The notes beneath the pieces were generated by a model. The model made no database searches. It saw nothing but the letters and a program-made list of their open reading frames with translations, and had not been told where the DNA came from. This document shows positions 43,683 through 52,856 of a stretch of 64,000 bases of DNA, piece after piece. A program made the position numbers and the translations under genes. This DNA is from Georgenia soli (GTDB lineage Bacteria > Actinomycetota > Actinomycetes > Actinomycetales > Actinomycetaceae), in the NCBI RefSeq assembly GCF_002563695.1, contig NZ_PDJI01000004.1, positions 3,100,001 through 3,164,000 on the forward strand, in the 5' to 3' direction. Numbering within the stretch: position 1 is the stretch's first letter; the number at the start of each line of letters is the position of its first letter.

Positions 43683-45128
43683 TCAGCGGGCCTCCGCCGC
43701 GCGGGCGAGCTCGACGTCGAGACCTTCCTTGCGCATCCGGACGTCGATGTAGACCAGGGCGAGAACGGCCGCGAGGAAGGGGGTCGTCAGCGCGGAGATG
43801 AGCACGGAGACCACGGTGGAGACGATCATCGTGGCCACCATGGCGGTCATGTCGTCGCCCACGAAGGCCATGCCGAGGCTCAGCGGGATCATCAGCGCGT
43901 AGGAGATGACGCCGACGATGATCGACGCCAGCGCCAGCGAGCCGAAGATGCGCCAGAAGTGGCCCTTGGTCAGCGACCACGAGCGCCTCAGGGACGCGAT
44001 GACGCCGGTCCGCTCGAGCATGAGGGCGGGCGCGGAGAGCGTGAGCCGCACGGCGAAGAACGCCGCTCCGACGACGGCGCCGAGGACCACCAGCAGGACG
44101 ACGATGACGGCCACGGCCGGAGCGGCGTCCCCGAGCGCGGCGACGATGCCGCTCACGAGCAGCACCGCGAGCACCGTGATCGCGACGATCACCACCAGCC
44201 AGCCGACGCCGAGGAGCACGGTCAGGCCGACGAGCCGCCAGACCTGCCCCCTCGCGTTCGCCCACACCTCGCCGACCGTCGCGACGCGCCCGATGACGGA
44301 CTGGCTGACGGAGATGATGAGCAGCGCGGTCAGCACGATCGAGGCGACGTAGACGCCGATCCCGGTGGCGACCATGCCCAGCGCGCTGCCGGCGCCGAGG
44401 TCCGAGAGGGCCTCGGGGGAGGTCGTCGCGTCGAGGAGCGGGATGGCCTGACCCAGGAACAGGGCGAGCACGACGGCCTCGATGACGGCGGTGGCGCCCA
44501 TGACGAGGAGAGAGAGCCCGAACATGACCTTCGGGTTGGCCCGGATGGCGCGGAAGCCGCCGTCGAGGATCTCGCCGACGTTGAGCGGGCGCAGCGGGAC
44601 GATGCCCGGCTGCACCGCACCGCCGAAACCGCGGGGCACGTGCTGCCCGGCGGCCGGGCCGTACTGCCCGTACGCGGGAGCGGTCTGCGGGGCGGCGGGG
44701 GAGGAGCCCCAGCCGCCCTGGGTGCCCCAGCCGGCCTGCGAGCCCCACGGCTGGGCCTGCGGGCCGGTGCCGGGCGTCTGCTGCGCGCCGGACCAGCTCT
44801 GCCACTGGTCCTGCGCCGCCGGGACCTGCTGCTGGCCGTGGCCGTACTGCCCGTACTCGCCGTACTGGCCGTACTGGCCGTAGCGGGCGGGCTGCTGCGG
44901 CTGAGCGGTCTCGGCGTACTGGGGGGCCGGGGTCGGCTGGCCGTACTGCGGGGGCGGGGTCGGCTGGCCGTACTGCGGGGGCGGGGTCGGCTGGCCGTAC
45001 TGCGGCGCCTGGCCGTACTGCCCGTAGCGGTCGCCGTCGCCCGGCGCACCTCGTCCGTCGTCGCGGCGGTCCGCCCCCTCGGGGCCGGGCGGGCCCTGCT
45101 CGTGCTGCCGGCCGTCGTCGCTCGACAT
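43683..45128 (-). CDS. Membrane protein with Gly/Tyr/Gln repeats (GPDP membrane-domain-like)
   Basis: The 481-residue protein has about 150 N-terminal low-complexity residues (YGQYGQ, PTPPPQYGQ repeats) and a C-terminal membrane part with about six helices and FRAIRANPKVMFGLSLLVMGATAV, resembling the glycerophosphodiester phosphodiesterase membrane-domain family without a catalytic domain. It precedes DUF4129 by 2 bases and so is probably cotranscribed with the MoxR cluster. It is divergent from mtrA over 135 bases. Function unknown. Confidence 0.75.
   Translation of the reverse strand: MSSDDGRQHEQGPPGPEGADRRDDGRGAPGDGDRYGQYGQAPQYGQPTPPPQYGQPTPPPQYGQPTPAPQYAETAQPQQPARYGQYGQYGEYGQYGHGQQQVPAAQDQWQSWSGAQQTPGTGPQAQPWGSQAGWGTQGGWGSSPAAPQTAPAYGQYGPAAGQHVPRGFGGAVQPGIVPLRPLNVGEILDGGFRAIRANPKVMFGLSLLVMGATAVIEAVVLALFLGQAIPLLDATTSPEALSDLGAGSALGMVATGIGVYVASIVLTALLIISVSQSVIGRVATVGEVWANARGQVWRLVGLTVLLGVGWLVVIVAITVLAVLLVSGIVAALGDAAPAVAVIVVLLVVLGAVVGAAFFAVRLTLSAPALMLERTGVIASLRRSWSLTKGHFWRIFGSLALASIIVGVISYALMIPLSLGMAFVGDDMTAMVATMIVSTVVSVLISALTTPFLAAVLALVYIDVRMRKEGLDVELARAAEAR
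44914..45012. repeat. 27-bp repeat encoding PxPPPQYGQ units
   Basis: CCGTACTGCGGGGGCGGGGTCGGCTGG occurs exactly twice at 44941-44967 and 44968-44994, with related copies on either side. It codes for the Pro/Tyr/Gln repeats near the N-terminus of the membrane protein and is in frame. Confidence 0.85.
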
Positions 45129-45263
45129 GGACTGCCTTCCTGCGGGACCATCGCCCCACCACAGTGCTTCAACCGGGGGTATCGTCCCACGACCGGCGCT
45201 TCCGCGGGCTCGTGCGCACGAGCCTGCGCGGCGAAGGCCGTCCGGGATGGGAACATAGGGACC

Positions 45264-45947
45264 ATGACTGCCCGACTCCTCGTGGTCGACGACGACACCG
45301 CCCTCGCCGAGATGATCGGCATCGTGCTCGAGGCAGAGGGCTTCGACACCGTTTTCTGCGCCGACGGCGCGCTGGCCCCGGACATGTTCCGCGCCGAGCA
45401 GCCCGACCTCGTCCTCCTCGACCTCATGCTCCCCGGCCTGGACGGCATCCAGATCTGCCGCATGATCCGGTCCGAGTCCGACGTCCCCATCGTCATGCTC
45501 ACCGCCAAGTCCGACACGGTGGACGTCGTGGCCGGGCTCGAGGCCGGCGCGGACGACTACATCGCGAAGCCGTTCAAGCCCAAGGAGCTCGTCGCCCGGG
45601 TGCGTGCCCGGCTGCGTCGCCAGGAGCAGACCGAGCCGGAGCGGCTGCGCATCGGGGACCTGGAGATCGACGTCGCGGGCCACGAGGTCTCCCGCGACGG
45701 CGAGGTCATCTCCCTCACCCCGCTGGAGTTCGACCTCATCGTCGCGCTGGCCCGCAAGCCGTGGCAGGTCTTCACCCGCGAGGTGCTGCTGGAGCAGGTC
45801 TGGGGCTACCGGCACGCCGCCGACACCAGACTGGTCAACGTCCACGTCCAGCGGCTGCGCGCGAAGGTGGAGAAGGACCCCGAGCACCCCGAGGTCGTCG
45901 TGACCGTGCGCGGCGTCGGCTACCGGGCGGGGGCGCCCCAGGGGTGA
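45264..45947 (+). CDS. mtrA: Two-component response regulator MtrA
   Basis: The 227-residue OmpR/PhoB-type regulator has phosphoacceptor D53 in LVLLDLMLPG, acidic pocket residues VVDDDT, K in AKPFKPKEL, and a C-terminal winged helix with LLEQVWGYRHAADTRLVNVHVQRLRAK. With mtrB and lpqB it is the conserved actinobacterial MtrAB system controlling cell division and wall genes. Start ATG 45264; mtrB starts by GTGA overlap. Confidence 0.96.
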   Translation: MTARLLVVDDDTALAEMIGIVLEAEGFDTVFCADGALAPDMFRAEQPDLVLLDLMLPGLDGIQICRMIRSESDVPIVMLTAKSDTVDVVAGLEAGADDYIAKPFKPKELVARVRARLRRQEQTEPERLRIGDLEIDVAGHEVSRDGEVISLTPLEFDLIVALARKPWQVFTREVLLEQVWGYRHAADTRLVNVHVQRLRAKVEKDPEHPEVVVTVRGVGYRAGAPQG

Positions 45948-47701
45948 GCGCCGACGTCTCGGGTCGGCCACCGGCCACGGGAGGACCCGGGGCCGGCACC
46001 GTCCCGCACCCGGCGGGGCCGGCGACCACTTACCGGCCGCGCTCCCGCGTGCGGCTGCGGGTCCGTCTGCGCCGGAAGTTCCTCCACCTGCTGCGCCGGT
46101 GGCGGTCCTCGCTGTCCGTGCGGGTGGTCGCCTCCACCGTGGTCGGCGGGCTGCTGGCGCTCGCGGTCATCGGCGGCGTGCTGACGCTGCAGATCCGCGA
46201 CGGCCTCTACGACGAACGCGTCGGGCAGATGCTCGAGGACGCGGCGCTGCGTCAGCAGGACGCCCAGGAGACGTTCGACTCGGCGACGGCGACCACCAGC
46301 CAGCAGGTCCAGTCGGTGGCGAACGCCTGGATCCGCAATCTCGACACCGCGGGCTCCGGCGCGGTCGGCGCCCTGCTGATCCGCTCGCCGGGGGAGACGT
46401 CCGCCGTGACGATCGCCGACCTGGGCACCAACACGGGGATCGACCTGCGGGCGCTCGTCACGCCGGCGATGCGCACCGCCGTCGGCACGGAGGGCGGCCA
46501 GCACTGGCAACCCGTGCCGCTGCCCGGCCAGGGCGGCGACGCCCCGGGCATCGTCGTCGGCTCGACCGTCACCCTGCCCGCGGCCGGGACGTACGAGATG
46601 TACCTCGTCTACACGCTCCAGCCCGAGGAGGAGACGATCTCCCTGGTGCTGCGCGTGCTCGCCGTCGGCGCCGCCGCGCTCGTGGTGCTGCTCGGCGGGA
46701 TGACGTGGGTGATCACCCGGTGGGTGCTGCGGCCCGTCAAGCAGGCCGCGTTCACGGCGGAGAGGCTGGCCGACGGCATGCTCGACGAACGCATGGACGT
46801 GCGCGGGCGCGACGAGCTCGCGCTGCTCGGGGAGTCCTTCAACGAGATGGCCGCGTCGTTGCAGCGCCAGATCGAGCGGATGGAGGAGCTCTCCCGGGTG
46901 CAGCAGCGCTTCGTCTCGGACGTCTCCCACGAGCTGCGCACGCCGCTGACCACCATCCGCATGGCGGGTGAGCTCATCCACGACGCCAAGGACTCCTTCG
47001 ACCCGGCCGTGCGGCGCTCCGCCGAGCTCCTGCACGCCCAGCTCGACAGGTTCGAGTCGATGCTCGCCGACCTGCTGGAGATCTCCCGCTTCGACGCCGG
47101 GGCCGCCGTCCTGGACGTCGAGGAGCGCGACCTGCGCGAGCTGGTGCAGCGCGTCGTGGACCTCAACACCATCCTCGCCGACGCGAAGGGCTCGGAGGTG
47201 CGGGTGCACGCCCCGGACGCCCCCGCCACCGCCGACGTCGACCCCCGCCGGGTGGAGCGCGTGCTGCGCAACCTGCTCTCGAACGCGATCGAGCACGGTG
47301 AGGGCCGCCCCATCGACATCACCGTGGGGATGAACGCCTCCACCGTCGCCGTCCGGGTGCTCGACCACGGCGTCGGGATGGACGAGGAGGCCGCGGCGCA
47401 CGTGTTCGACCGGTTCTGGCGGGCCGACCCCGCCCGCGCCCGCACCACCGGCGGTACCGGGCTCGGCCTGGCCATCGCCCTGGAGGACGCGCGCCTGCAC
47501 GGCGGCGCCCTGCGCGCCTGGGGGCGCACCGGCGTCGGCGCCTCGTTCCTTCTCACCCTGCCCCGCCGGGCCGGGTCCGTGATGGGTGGGTCCCCGGTCC
47601 CGCTCTCGCCCGAGCACGACCCGTCGGGGACGACGACGCACGAGCTGGCCGGGCCCGGGGGCCCGGCGCCCCTCTCCGGACTCAGCGGGGACGCCCGATG
47701 A
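45944..47701 (+). CDS. mtrB: Sensor histidine kinase MtrB
   Basis: The 585-residue membrane kinase has two helices (VASTVVGGLLALAVIGGVLTL and VLAVGAAALVVLLGGMTWVI) flanking an extracellular region (about 75-235), a HAMP, a HisKA with H329 in VSHELRTPLTTIRM, and a HATPase with NLLSNAIEHGEG and GLGLAIA. It phosphorylates MtrA. Start GTG 45944 overlaps mtrA, and its stop overlaps lpqB (ATGA), so MtrB and LpqB should be made together. Confidence 0.96.
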   Translation: MSADVSGRPPATGGPGAGTVPHPAGPATTYRPRSRVRLRVRLRRKFLHLLRRWRSSLSVRVVASTVVGGLLALAVIGGVLTLQIRDGLYDERVGQMLEDAALRQQDAQETFDSATATTSQQVQSVANAWIRNLDTAGSGAVGALLIRSPGETSAVTIADLGTNTGIDLRALVTPAMRTAVGTEGGQHWQPVPLPGQGGDAPGIVVGSTVTLPAAGTYEMYLVYTLQPEEETISLVLRVLAVGAAALVVLLGGMTWVITRWVLRPVKQAAFTAERLADGMLDERMDVRGRDELALLGESFNEMAASLQRQIERMEELSRVQQRFVSDVSHELRTPLTTIRMAGELIHDAKDSFDPAVRRSAELLHAQLDRFESMLADLLEISRFDAGAAVLDVEERDLRELVQRVVDLNTILADAKGSEVRVHAPDAPATADVDPRRVERVLRNLLSNAIEHGEGRPIDITVGMNASTVAVRVLDHGVGMDEEAAAHVFDRFWRADPARARTTGGTGLGLAIALEDARLHGGALRAWGRTGVGASFLLTLPRRAGSVMGGSPVPLSPEHDPSGTTTHELAGPGGPAPLSGLSGDAR

Positions 47702-49404
47702 GCGCCGTCGCCCGCCGCCTCGGCCGCCGTCTGGGCCGCGGTCTGCTGACGCTGGTCGTGCTGGCCCTGGCGCTCGCCGGCTGCGCGGCCCTGCCCCGCT
47801 CCGGTCCCGTGACCGCCTCCGACCCCGACGTGCCGGTGCCCCGGGGGATCGGGTTCTTCGCCAGCGGCCCCCAGCCCGGGGCGTCCCCGGAGGAGATCGT
47901 CGACGGGTTCCTGACGGCGTCGTGGGCGGGGTACTCCGACGAGTTCCTCGTCGCCCGCGAGTTCCTCGCCGGGCCCGCCGTCGAGACGTGGCAGCCGCTC
48001 GAGCAGGTCCGGATCTACTCCGACGCGCCCGCCCCGCAGTTCAGCCGTGCCGACGACGGCGGCGTCCGTCTCAGCGTGACCGCCGAGGCCTCCCTCGACT
48101 CCGCGGGCCGCTACACCGAGGCGGCGCCCGGCACCACGATCGACGCCGACTTCACGCTGGCCCGCAACGGCGACGGGGAGTGGCGCATCATCGAGCTCGA
48201 CGACGGCGTCCTGCTGCCCGCGGCGAACTTCCAGTCCGTCTACACCCGGGGCGCGCTGTACTTCCTCACGCCCGACCGCAGCGCCCTCGTGCCGGAGGTG
48301 CGCTGGTTCCCGCAGCAGAACCTGGCCACCTCGCTGGTCCGTGCGCTGCTCGACGGGCCCTCCTCCTGGCTCGCCCCCGGTGTGGTCAGCATGGTCCCGG
48401 TCGGCACGCGCATGAGGGTGGAGTCGGTCCAGGTGGCCGAGGGCACGGCACAGGTGGATCTGTCCGCGGACTCCCTCGCGGCGAAGGCCGACGAGCGGCC
48501 GCTGCTCTACGCCCAGCTGGACCGCACCCTGGACCAGGTCCCGGAGGTGCAGGACGTGGAGATCACCGCGGCCGGCGCCCCCTTCGAGCTCGAGGAGCCG
48601 GTGCCGGACCTGTCGGCCTACCCCTACATCGCGACCCCGCTCACCGTGGTCAGTGAGGGCCGGCTCGCGGACGTCGTCGGCGGCGAGGTGGTCCCGCGGC
48701 CGGGCGGGCAGCTCGCGGGCCTGACCCTGCACGACCCCGCCCTGGGGTACGAGCCGACGGCGCCGACCACCGTGGCCCTCGACGGGCCGGACCGCCTCGT
48801 CACCGTCCCGGCGGACGGGCAGCCGTTCGTGCTCACCGAGGGCACCAACCTCGTGCCGCCGTCGATGGACCGGCAGGGCTGGGCGTGGACCACACCGGCG
48901 CGATCGAACGGCGTGCTGCGCGCGGTGCGCGCCAACGGCGACACCGCCGACGTCGAGGCCCCCTGGCTCCAGAACGGCACGGTGCGCGCCCTGCGGGTCT
49001 CGCGGGAGGGCGCCCGCATCGTGGTGATCTGGGAGAGCGGGGGCGTGCCGGTGATCGACGTCGCCGCGGTGGTGCGGAACCCCGACGGGACACCCAGGGC
49101 GCTGGCCGAGCCGGTGAGGTTCGGGAACCGGCTCACCGACGCCGTCGACGTCGCCTGGGTGGAGGAGAGCACGGTGGCGGTGCTGGGCACCACGGCCGCG
49201 GAGCCGGTGCCGGCCGTCCACCTGCTCCCGCTCGGGGGCCCGGCCAACCGCCTGCCCGTCGTCGAGGGAGCCGTGTCCCTCACCGCCGGACGCGGGGACC
49301 GGTCGCTCGTCGTCGCGACGGAGGACGGTCGCCTGCACGAGCGCAACGGCCTCGGATGGCGGGTCCGGCTCAGCGACGTGTCCGACCCGGCCCTGCCGGG
49401 CTGA
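47698..49404 (+). CDS. lpqB: Lipoprotein LpqB
   Basis: The 568-residue lipoprotein has a lipobox (LALAGCAAL), a GerMN domain (about 200-300, with LVRALLDGPSSWLAPGVVSMVP), and a C-terminal beta-propeller (DVAWVEESTVAVLG). In mycobacteria LpqB modulates MtrB, and its position after mtrB supports this here. The stop is followed by a 106-base gap to comF. Confidence 0.93.
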   Translation: MSAVARRLGRRLGRGLLTLVVLALALAGCAALPRSGPVTASDPDVPVPRGIGFFASGPQPGASPEEIVDGFLTASWAGYSDEFLVAREFLAGPAVETWQPLEQVRIYSDAPAPQFSRADDGGVRLSVTAEASLDSAGRYTEAAPGTTIDADFTLARNGDGEWRIIELDDGVLLPAANFQSVYTRGALYFLTPDRSALVPEVRWFPQQNLATSLVRALLDGPSSWLAPGVVSMVPVGTRMRVESVQVAEGTAQVDLSADSLAAKADERPLLYAQLDRTLDQVPEVQDVEITAAGAPFELEEPVPDLSAYPYIATPLTVVSEGRLADVVGGEVVPRPGGQLAGLTLHDPALGYEPTAPTTVALDGPDRLVTVPADGQPFVLTEGTNLVPPSMDRQGWAWTTPARSNGVLRAVRANGDTADVEAPWLQNGTVRALRVSREGARIVVIWESGGVPVIDVAAVVRNPDGTPRALAEPVRFGNRLTDAVDVAWVEESTVAVLGTTAAEPVPAVHLLPLGGPANRLPVVEGAVSLTAGRGDRSLVVATEDGRLHERNGLGWRVRLSDVSDPALPG

Positions 49405-49510
49405 CGGTCACCACCGCGGTGCCCTCCCCAGCGACGCCGGGGGCCAGGCCGTCCACAGGTCGTCCCGTTCCGTCGGCCCGGGAGCCGGCGCGTCCGGCAG
49501 CGTCGGCGGT

Positions 49511-50311
49511 GTGGACGTCCGCGCTGCGCTGACCGAGGCCCTCGGCCTCGTCCTGCCGGTGGAGTGCGCCGGGTGCGGCGCCTGGGACGTCGTGCTGTGC
49601 GGCGACTGCGCCCAGCTCCTGCGGCACCCGCCCGTGCGCTGCGAGGAGGACGCGGCGCTGCTGGCCGGCGGCGGCACGCTCCCGGTCCTGCCCACCTGGT
49701 CGCTCGGGGACTACCGCGGACCGATGCGCAACCTGGTGCTCGGGTGGAAGAACCACCGCCGTCAGGACGTGGCACCGGCCGTGCTCCAGGGGGCACGGGA
49801 GGCGGCACGGCGCTGGTCGGCCGACCCCGACCTGGTCGGGATGGTCCGACCCGGCGGCGGGCCGGGTGACGGCCCCCGCCACGAGGTCGACGTCGCCGTC
49901 GTCCCGGCCCCCTCGGGGTGGCGCCGCCGGCTCGCCCGGCGCCTCGTCGTCGCGGACCTCGCCGACGCCGTCGCGCAGGGCCTCGCCGCCGGCTGGCGGA
50001 GCACGCCACCGGACGGCGTCCGGGTCCGCCGGGTCCTGGTCGCCGACCTGCTGCGACGCCGCGGGGGCCGTGAGCACCAGGCCGGGATCGGTGCGCGCGG
50101 GCGCGTCGCCAACCGCGACGGCACCGTGGTGGCCCTGGCGGCGCTGCCGCCCGGGACGGTGGCGGTGGTGGTCGACGACGTCGTCACCACGGGGGCCACC
50201 CTCGCGGCCTGCGCCGCCGCGCTGCGGGCCGACGGCGCCCCCGTCGCGGGCGCGTTCGTGCTCGCCTCCACCCCGTCGCCCTCCCACCACGCCCCGAGGT
50301 TGGCGGGGTAG
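49511..50311 (+). CDS. comF: ComF-family phosphoribosyltransferase-like protein
   Basis: The 266-residue protein has N-terminal Cys pairs (CAGC, CGDC) as in ComF, an intermediate part, and a phosphoribosyltransferase PRPP loop VVVDDVVTTGATL. The ComF family is linked to DNA uptake, although the reaction is not known; whether this organism is competent cannot be told. The start chosen is GTG 49511, consistent with the MDVRAALTEALGLVLPVECAGCG N-terminus. Confidence 0.85.
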   Translation: MDVRAALTEALGLVLPVECAGCGAWDVVLCGDCAQLLRHPPVRCEEDAALLAGGGTLPVLPTWSLGDYRGPMRNLVLGWKNHRRQDVAPAVLQGAREAARRWSADPDLVGMVRPGGGPGDGPRHEVDVAVVPAPSGWRRRLARRLVVADLADAVAQGLAAGWRSTPPDGVRVRRVLVADLLRRRGGREHQAGIGARGRVANRDGTVVALAALPPGTVAVVVDDVVTTGATLAACAAALRADGAPVAGAFVLASTPSPSHHAPRLAG

Positions 50312-50315
50312 GACC

Positions 50316-50345
50316 TTGGACGTGTCGCTCGCGAGCGAATACGAC
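50316..50345 (+). promoter_or_regulatory. Promoter with palindrome upstream of hpf
   Basis: TTGGAC (50316-50321) and TACGAC (50340-50345) are 18 bases apart, a fair -35/-10 pair. A perfect 14-bp palindrome TCGCTCGCGAGCGA (50325-50338) fills the spacer and could be an operator. The leader to the hpf start would be about 175 bases. Confidence 0.4.
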
Positions 50346-50526
50346 TAGCGTGAGGTCATGGAGGACAGGTTCGGACCGCAGGACACGCGCGAGGTGGCGC
50401 GGACCCGGTCCGACGCGGGGGAGGTGGTCGCTCTTTCCGTCACCCGCCTTTGAAACCCGCGGGTATCACGAAGTCGAACGGGGGCGGCTGTCGCTCCCGT
50501 GTTCCCCAGGACCTAGGGAGGTCACC

Positions 50527-51210
50527 ATGGAGATCGTCGTCAAGGGCCGTAACACCGAGATCGCCGACCGGTTCCGCAACCACGTGGAGGACAAGCTCGC
50601 CAAGATCGAGCAGTTCGCGCCACGCGCGCAGCGTGTCGAGGTCGAGCTGACCCACGAGCGCAACCCGCGCCAGGCGGACCAGGCGGAGAAGATCGAGATC
50701 ACCGTGCGTGACAAGGGACCGGTGATCCGCGCCGAGGCCAAGGCCTCGGACCGCTACGGTGCCTTCGACATCGCCTCGGGCAAGCTGCTCGAGCGCCTGC
50801 GCCGCTCGCGAGACCGCCGCAAGAACCACCACCGCTACGCCACTCCGGCACCCGTCGACGAAGCACCCGTCGCGACGTCGGAGGAGACCTCGCAGGACCA
50901 GATGCCCGAGCGCCCCGTCCCCCCGACCGAGCCGGGGCAGAGCGTCGAGGCACAGCTGGGTGACTCGCCCGTCATCGTGCGCCAGAAGCTGCACGAGGCC
51001 CGCCCCATGACGGTGGACCAGGCGCTGTACGAGATGGAGCTCGTCGGGCACCCCTTCTTCCTCTTCATCGACGACGAGACCGGACAGCCCTGCGTGGTCT
51101 ACCACCGCCACGGCTGGACCTACGGCGTGATCCGCCTGAACACGGTCGTCGCCGGGACCGACACCACGAACCACGTCCCCGAGCAGGTCACGGCCGGCGC
51201 GAACGGCTGA
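50527..51210 (+). CDS. hpf: Long ribosome hibernation promoting factor
   Basis: HPF binds idle ribosomes in stationary phase and, in the long form, promotes 100S dimers. The 227-residue protein has an N-terminal S30AE domain (NTEIADRFRNHVEDKLAKIE, DKGPVIRAEAKASDRYGAFD), a basic linker (RRSRDRRKNHHR) and a C-terminal dimerisation domain (MTVDQALYEMELVGHPFFLFIDDE; VVYHRHGWTYGVIRL). The ATG has GGGAGG 6 bases upstream. A strong terminator follows at 51223. Confidence 0.95.
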   Translation: MEIVVKGRNTEIADRFRNHVEDKLAKIEQFAPRAQRVEVELTHERNPRQADQAEKIEITVRDKGPVIRAEAKASDRYGAFDIASGKLLERLRRSRDRRKNHHRYATPAPVDEAPVATSEETSQDQMPERPVPPTEPGQSVEAQLGDSPVIVRQKLHEARPMTVDQALYEMELVGHPFFLFIDDETGQPCVVYHRHGWTYGVIRLNTVVAGTDTTNHVPEQVTAGANG

Positions 51211-51222
51211 CGCACGGCAGGC

Positions 51223-51259
51223 GCGAGGCCCACCGTCGCCGCGCGGCGGTGGGCCTCGC
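51223..51259 (+). terminator. Strong GC-rich terminator after hpf
   Basis: GCGAGGCCCACCG (51223-51235) and its complement (51247-51259) form a perfect 13-bp stem with an 11-base loop, starting 13 bases after the hpf stop. The tail is GC-rich, as is usual in this phylum. Confidence 0.75.
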
Positions 51260-51298
51260 CGTGCCTCCCTCCCGTTCGCCGGTCCGCGCCGGCGCTCC

Positions 51299-51304
51299 TA
51301 GACT
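51299..51304 (+). promoter_or_regulatory. -10 hexamer before the DUF72 gene
   Basis: TAGACT lies 7 bases before ATG 51312, a TAnnnT -10 placed for a leaderless transcript. It supports the ATG 51312 start and separates this gene from hpf. Confidence 0.45.
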
Positions 51305-51311
51305 CCGGAAG

Positions 51312-52142
51312 ATGACGGTGCGCGTCGGCATCTCGGGGTGGCGGTACCGCCCGTGGCGCGGCACGTTCTACCCGAAGGGCCTGCCGCAGCGGCGCGAGCT
51401 CGAGTTCGTCGCCGAGCGACTGCGCACGGTGGAGATCAACGGGTCCTTCTACTCCCTCCAGCGGCCGGAGAGCTACCGCTCCTGGTACGCGCAGACCCCG
51501 CCCGGCTTCGTCTTCGCCGTCAAGGGCGGCCGCTTCATCACGCACATGAAGAAGCTCGCCGGGATCGAGACTCCCCTCGCCAACTTCTTCGCCTCGGGCG
51601 TGCTGGCGCTGGGCGACAAGCTCGGTCCGGTGCTGTGGCAGCTGCCGCCCAACCTCGGCTACGACCCGGGCCGCCTCACGGCGTTCTTCGAGCGGCTGCC
51701 CCGCAGCACCGCGGACGCCGCCCGGCTGGCCGCGCAGCACGACGAGCGGCTCGACGGCCGTGCGCTGACCGAGGCGGTGGAGGACCGTCCGCTGCGCCAC
51801 GCGCTGGAGGTCCGGCACGACAGCTTCCGCGACCCCGCCTTCACCGACCTGCTGCGCGCCCACGAGGTGGCCGTCGTCGTCGCGGACACCGCGGGACGGT
51901 GGCCGCTGATCGAGGAGGTGACCGCCGACTTCGTCTACGTCCGCCTGCACGGTGACGCCGAGCTCTACGTCAGCGGGTACGACGACGCCGCCCTGGACGC
52001 CTGGGCGGCCCGCATCCGGCGGTGGGACGAGGCCGGACGGGACGTGTACGTCTACTTCGACAACGACGTGAAGGTCCGTGCTCCGGTCGACGCGATCGCG
52101 CTGGCGGACCGGCTGGCGGACCTCGATCGCACGGAGGCGTGA
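51312..52142 (+). CDS. DUF72 (YecE-like) protein
   Basis: The 276-residue protein is a TIM-barrel-like DUF72 protein: GISGWRYRPWRGTFYPKGLPQ at the start, EINGSFYSLQRPESYRSW, KGGRFITHMKKLAG, and YFDNDVKVRAPVDA at the end. Function unknown; some homologues are found with DNA-repair genes, and here it is followed directly (1-base overlap) by a UdgX-type glycosylase gene. A repair link is an inference from position. Confidence 0.85.
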   Translation: MTVRVGISGWRYRPWRGTFYPKGLPQRRELEFVAERLRTVEINGSFYSLQRPESYRSWYAQTPPGFVFAVKGGRFITHMKKLAGIETPLANFFASGVLALGDKLGPVLWQLPPNLGYDPGRLTAFFERLPRSTADAARLAAQHDERLDGRALTEAVEDRPLRHALEVRHDSFRDPAFTDLLRAHEVAVVVADTAGRWPLIEEVTADFVYVRLHGDAELYVSGYDDAALDAWAARIRRWDEAGRDVYVYFDNDVKVRAPVDAIALADRLADLDRTEA

Positions 52143-52765
52143 TGACCAGGACGGAGCGGCCGGGCGCGCAGGAGTGGGTGCCGCCCGAGGCGGGGGTGGA
52201 CGCGCTGCGCGACGCGGCCCCGGGGTGCCGGGGCTGCGAGCTGTGGGCGGACGCGACCCAGGTGGTGTTCTCCGTCGGGTCCGAGCAGGCGCGCATCATG
52301 CTCGTCGGCGAGCAGCCCGGTGACCGGGAGGACCGCACGGGTGAACCGTTCGTCGGCCCGGCGGGCGACGTCCTCGACGACGCGCTCGAGGCCGCCGGGA
52401 TCGACCGGGCCCGCGTCTACCTCACCAACGCCGTGAAGCACTTCCGCTTCACCGAGCGCGGCAAGCGGCGCATCCACAAGACGCCCGGCGTCGCCCACGT
52501 CGAGGCGTGCCACCCGTGGCTCGAGGCGGAGCTGGCCGCCGTCGGCCCGGAGGTCGTCGTCTGCCTGGGCGCCACGGCGGCACGCGCGGTGCTCGGGTAC
52601 GACGTCCGTGTCGGCGAGGTCCGCGGCCAGGTCATCCCCGGCGACGACGGGACCCGGGTCGTCGTCACGACCCACCCGTCCGCGGTGCTCCGCCTGCGGG
52701 GCAGGCCCGGCTGGGACGAGGCCTTCGACGCCCTGGTGGAGGACCTGCGGACAGCGGCCGGGTGA
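52142..52765 (+). CDS. udgX: UdgX-type uracil-DNA glycosylase
   Basis: The 207-residue protein has the family-4-like Fe-S Cys pattern (CRGCELW and later Cys), the GEQPGDREDRTGEPFVGPAG active-site motif, and KRRIHKTP with H112. UdgX of Mycobacterium forms a covalent bond to the abasic site through the matching His, and the KRRIH loop is its signature. I expect the same chemistry. It lies in a tight repair-like group with DUF72 upstream and a YcaQ-like glycosylase 91 bases downstream. Confidence 0.9.
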   Translation: MTRTERPGAQEWVPPEAGVDALRDAAPGCRGCELWADATQVVFSVGSEQARIMLVGEQPGDREDRTGEPFVGPAGDVLDDALEAAGIDRARVYLTNAVKHFRFTERGKRRIHKTPGVAHVEACHPWLEAELAAVGPEVVVCLGATAARAVLGYDVRVGEVRGQVIPGDDGTRVVVTTHPSAVLRLRGRPGWDEAFDALVEDLRTAAG

Positions 52766-52856
52766 GGCGCGACAGGCGGCTGCCGGCGCCGTCCTGCCGG
52801 GCCGTCCCGGGCGCCGTCGCCGGACGGTGTGGGCGGGGCACGGCAGGATGGCGGCC

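Noticed and set aside
50350..50526. A longer hpf reading frame with an upstream start
   Set aside because: The extension has no S30AE sequence, while ATG 50527 has a GGGAGG site at the right spacing.
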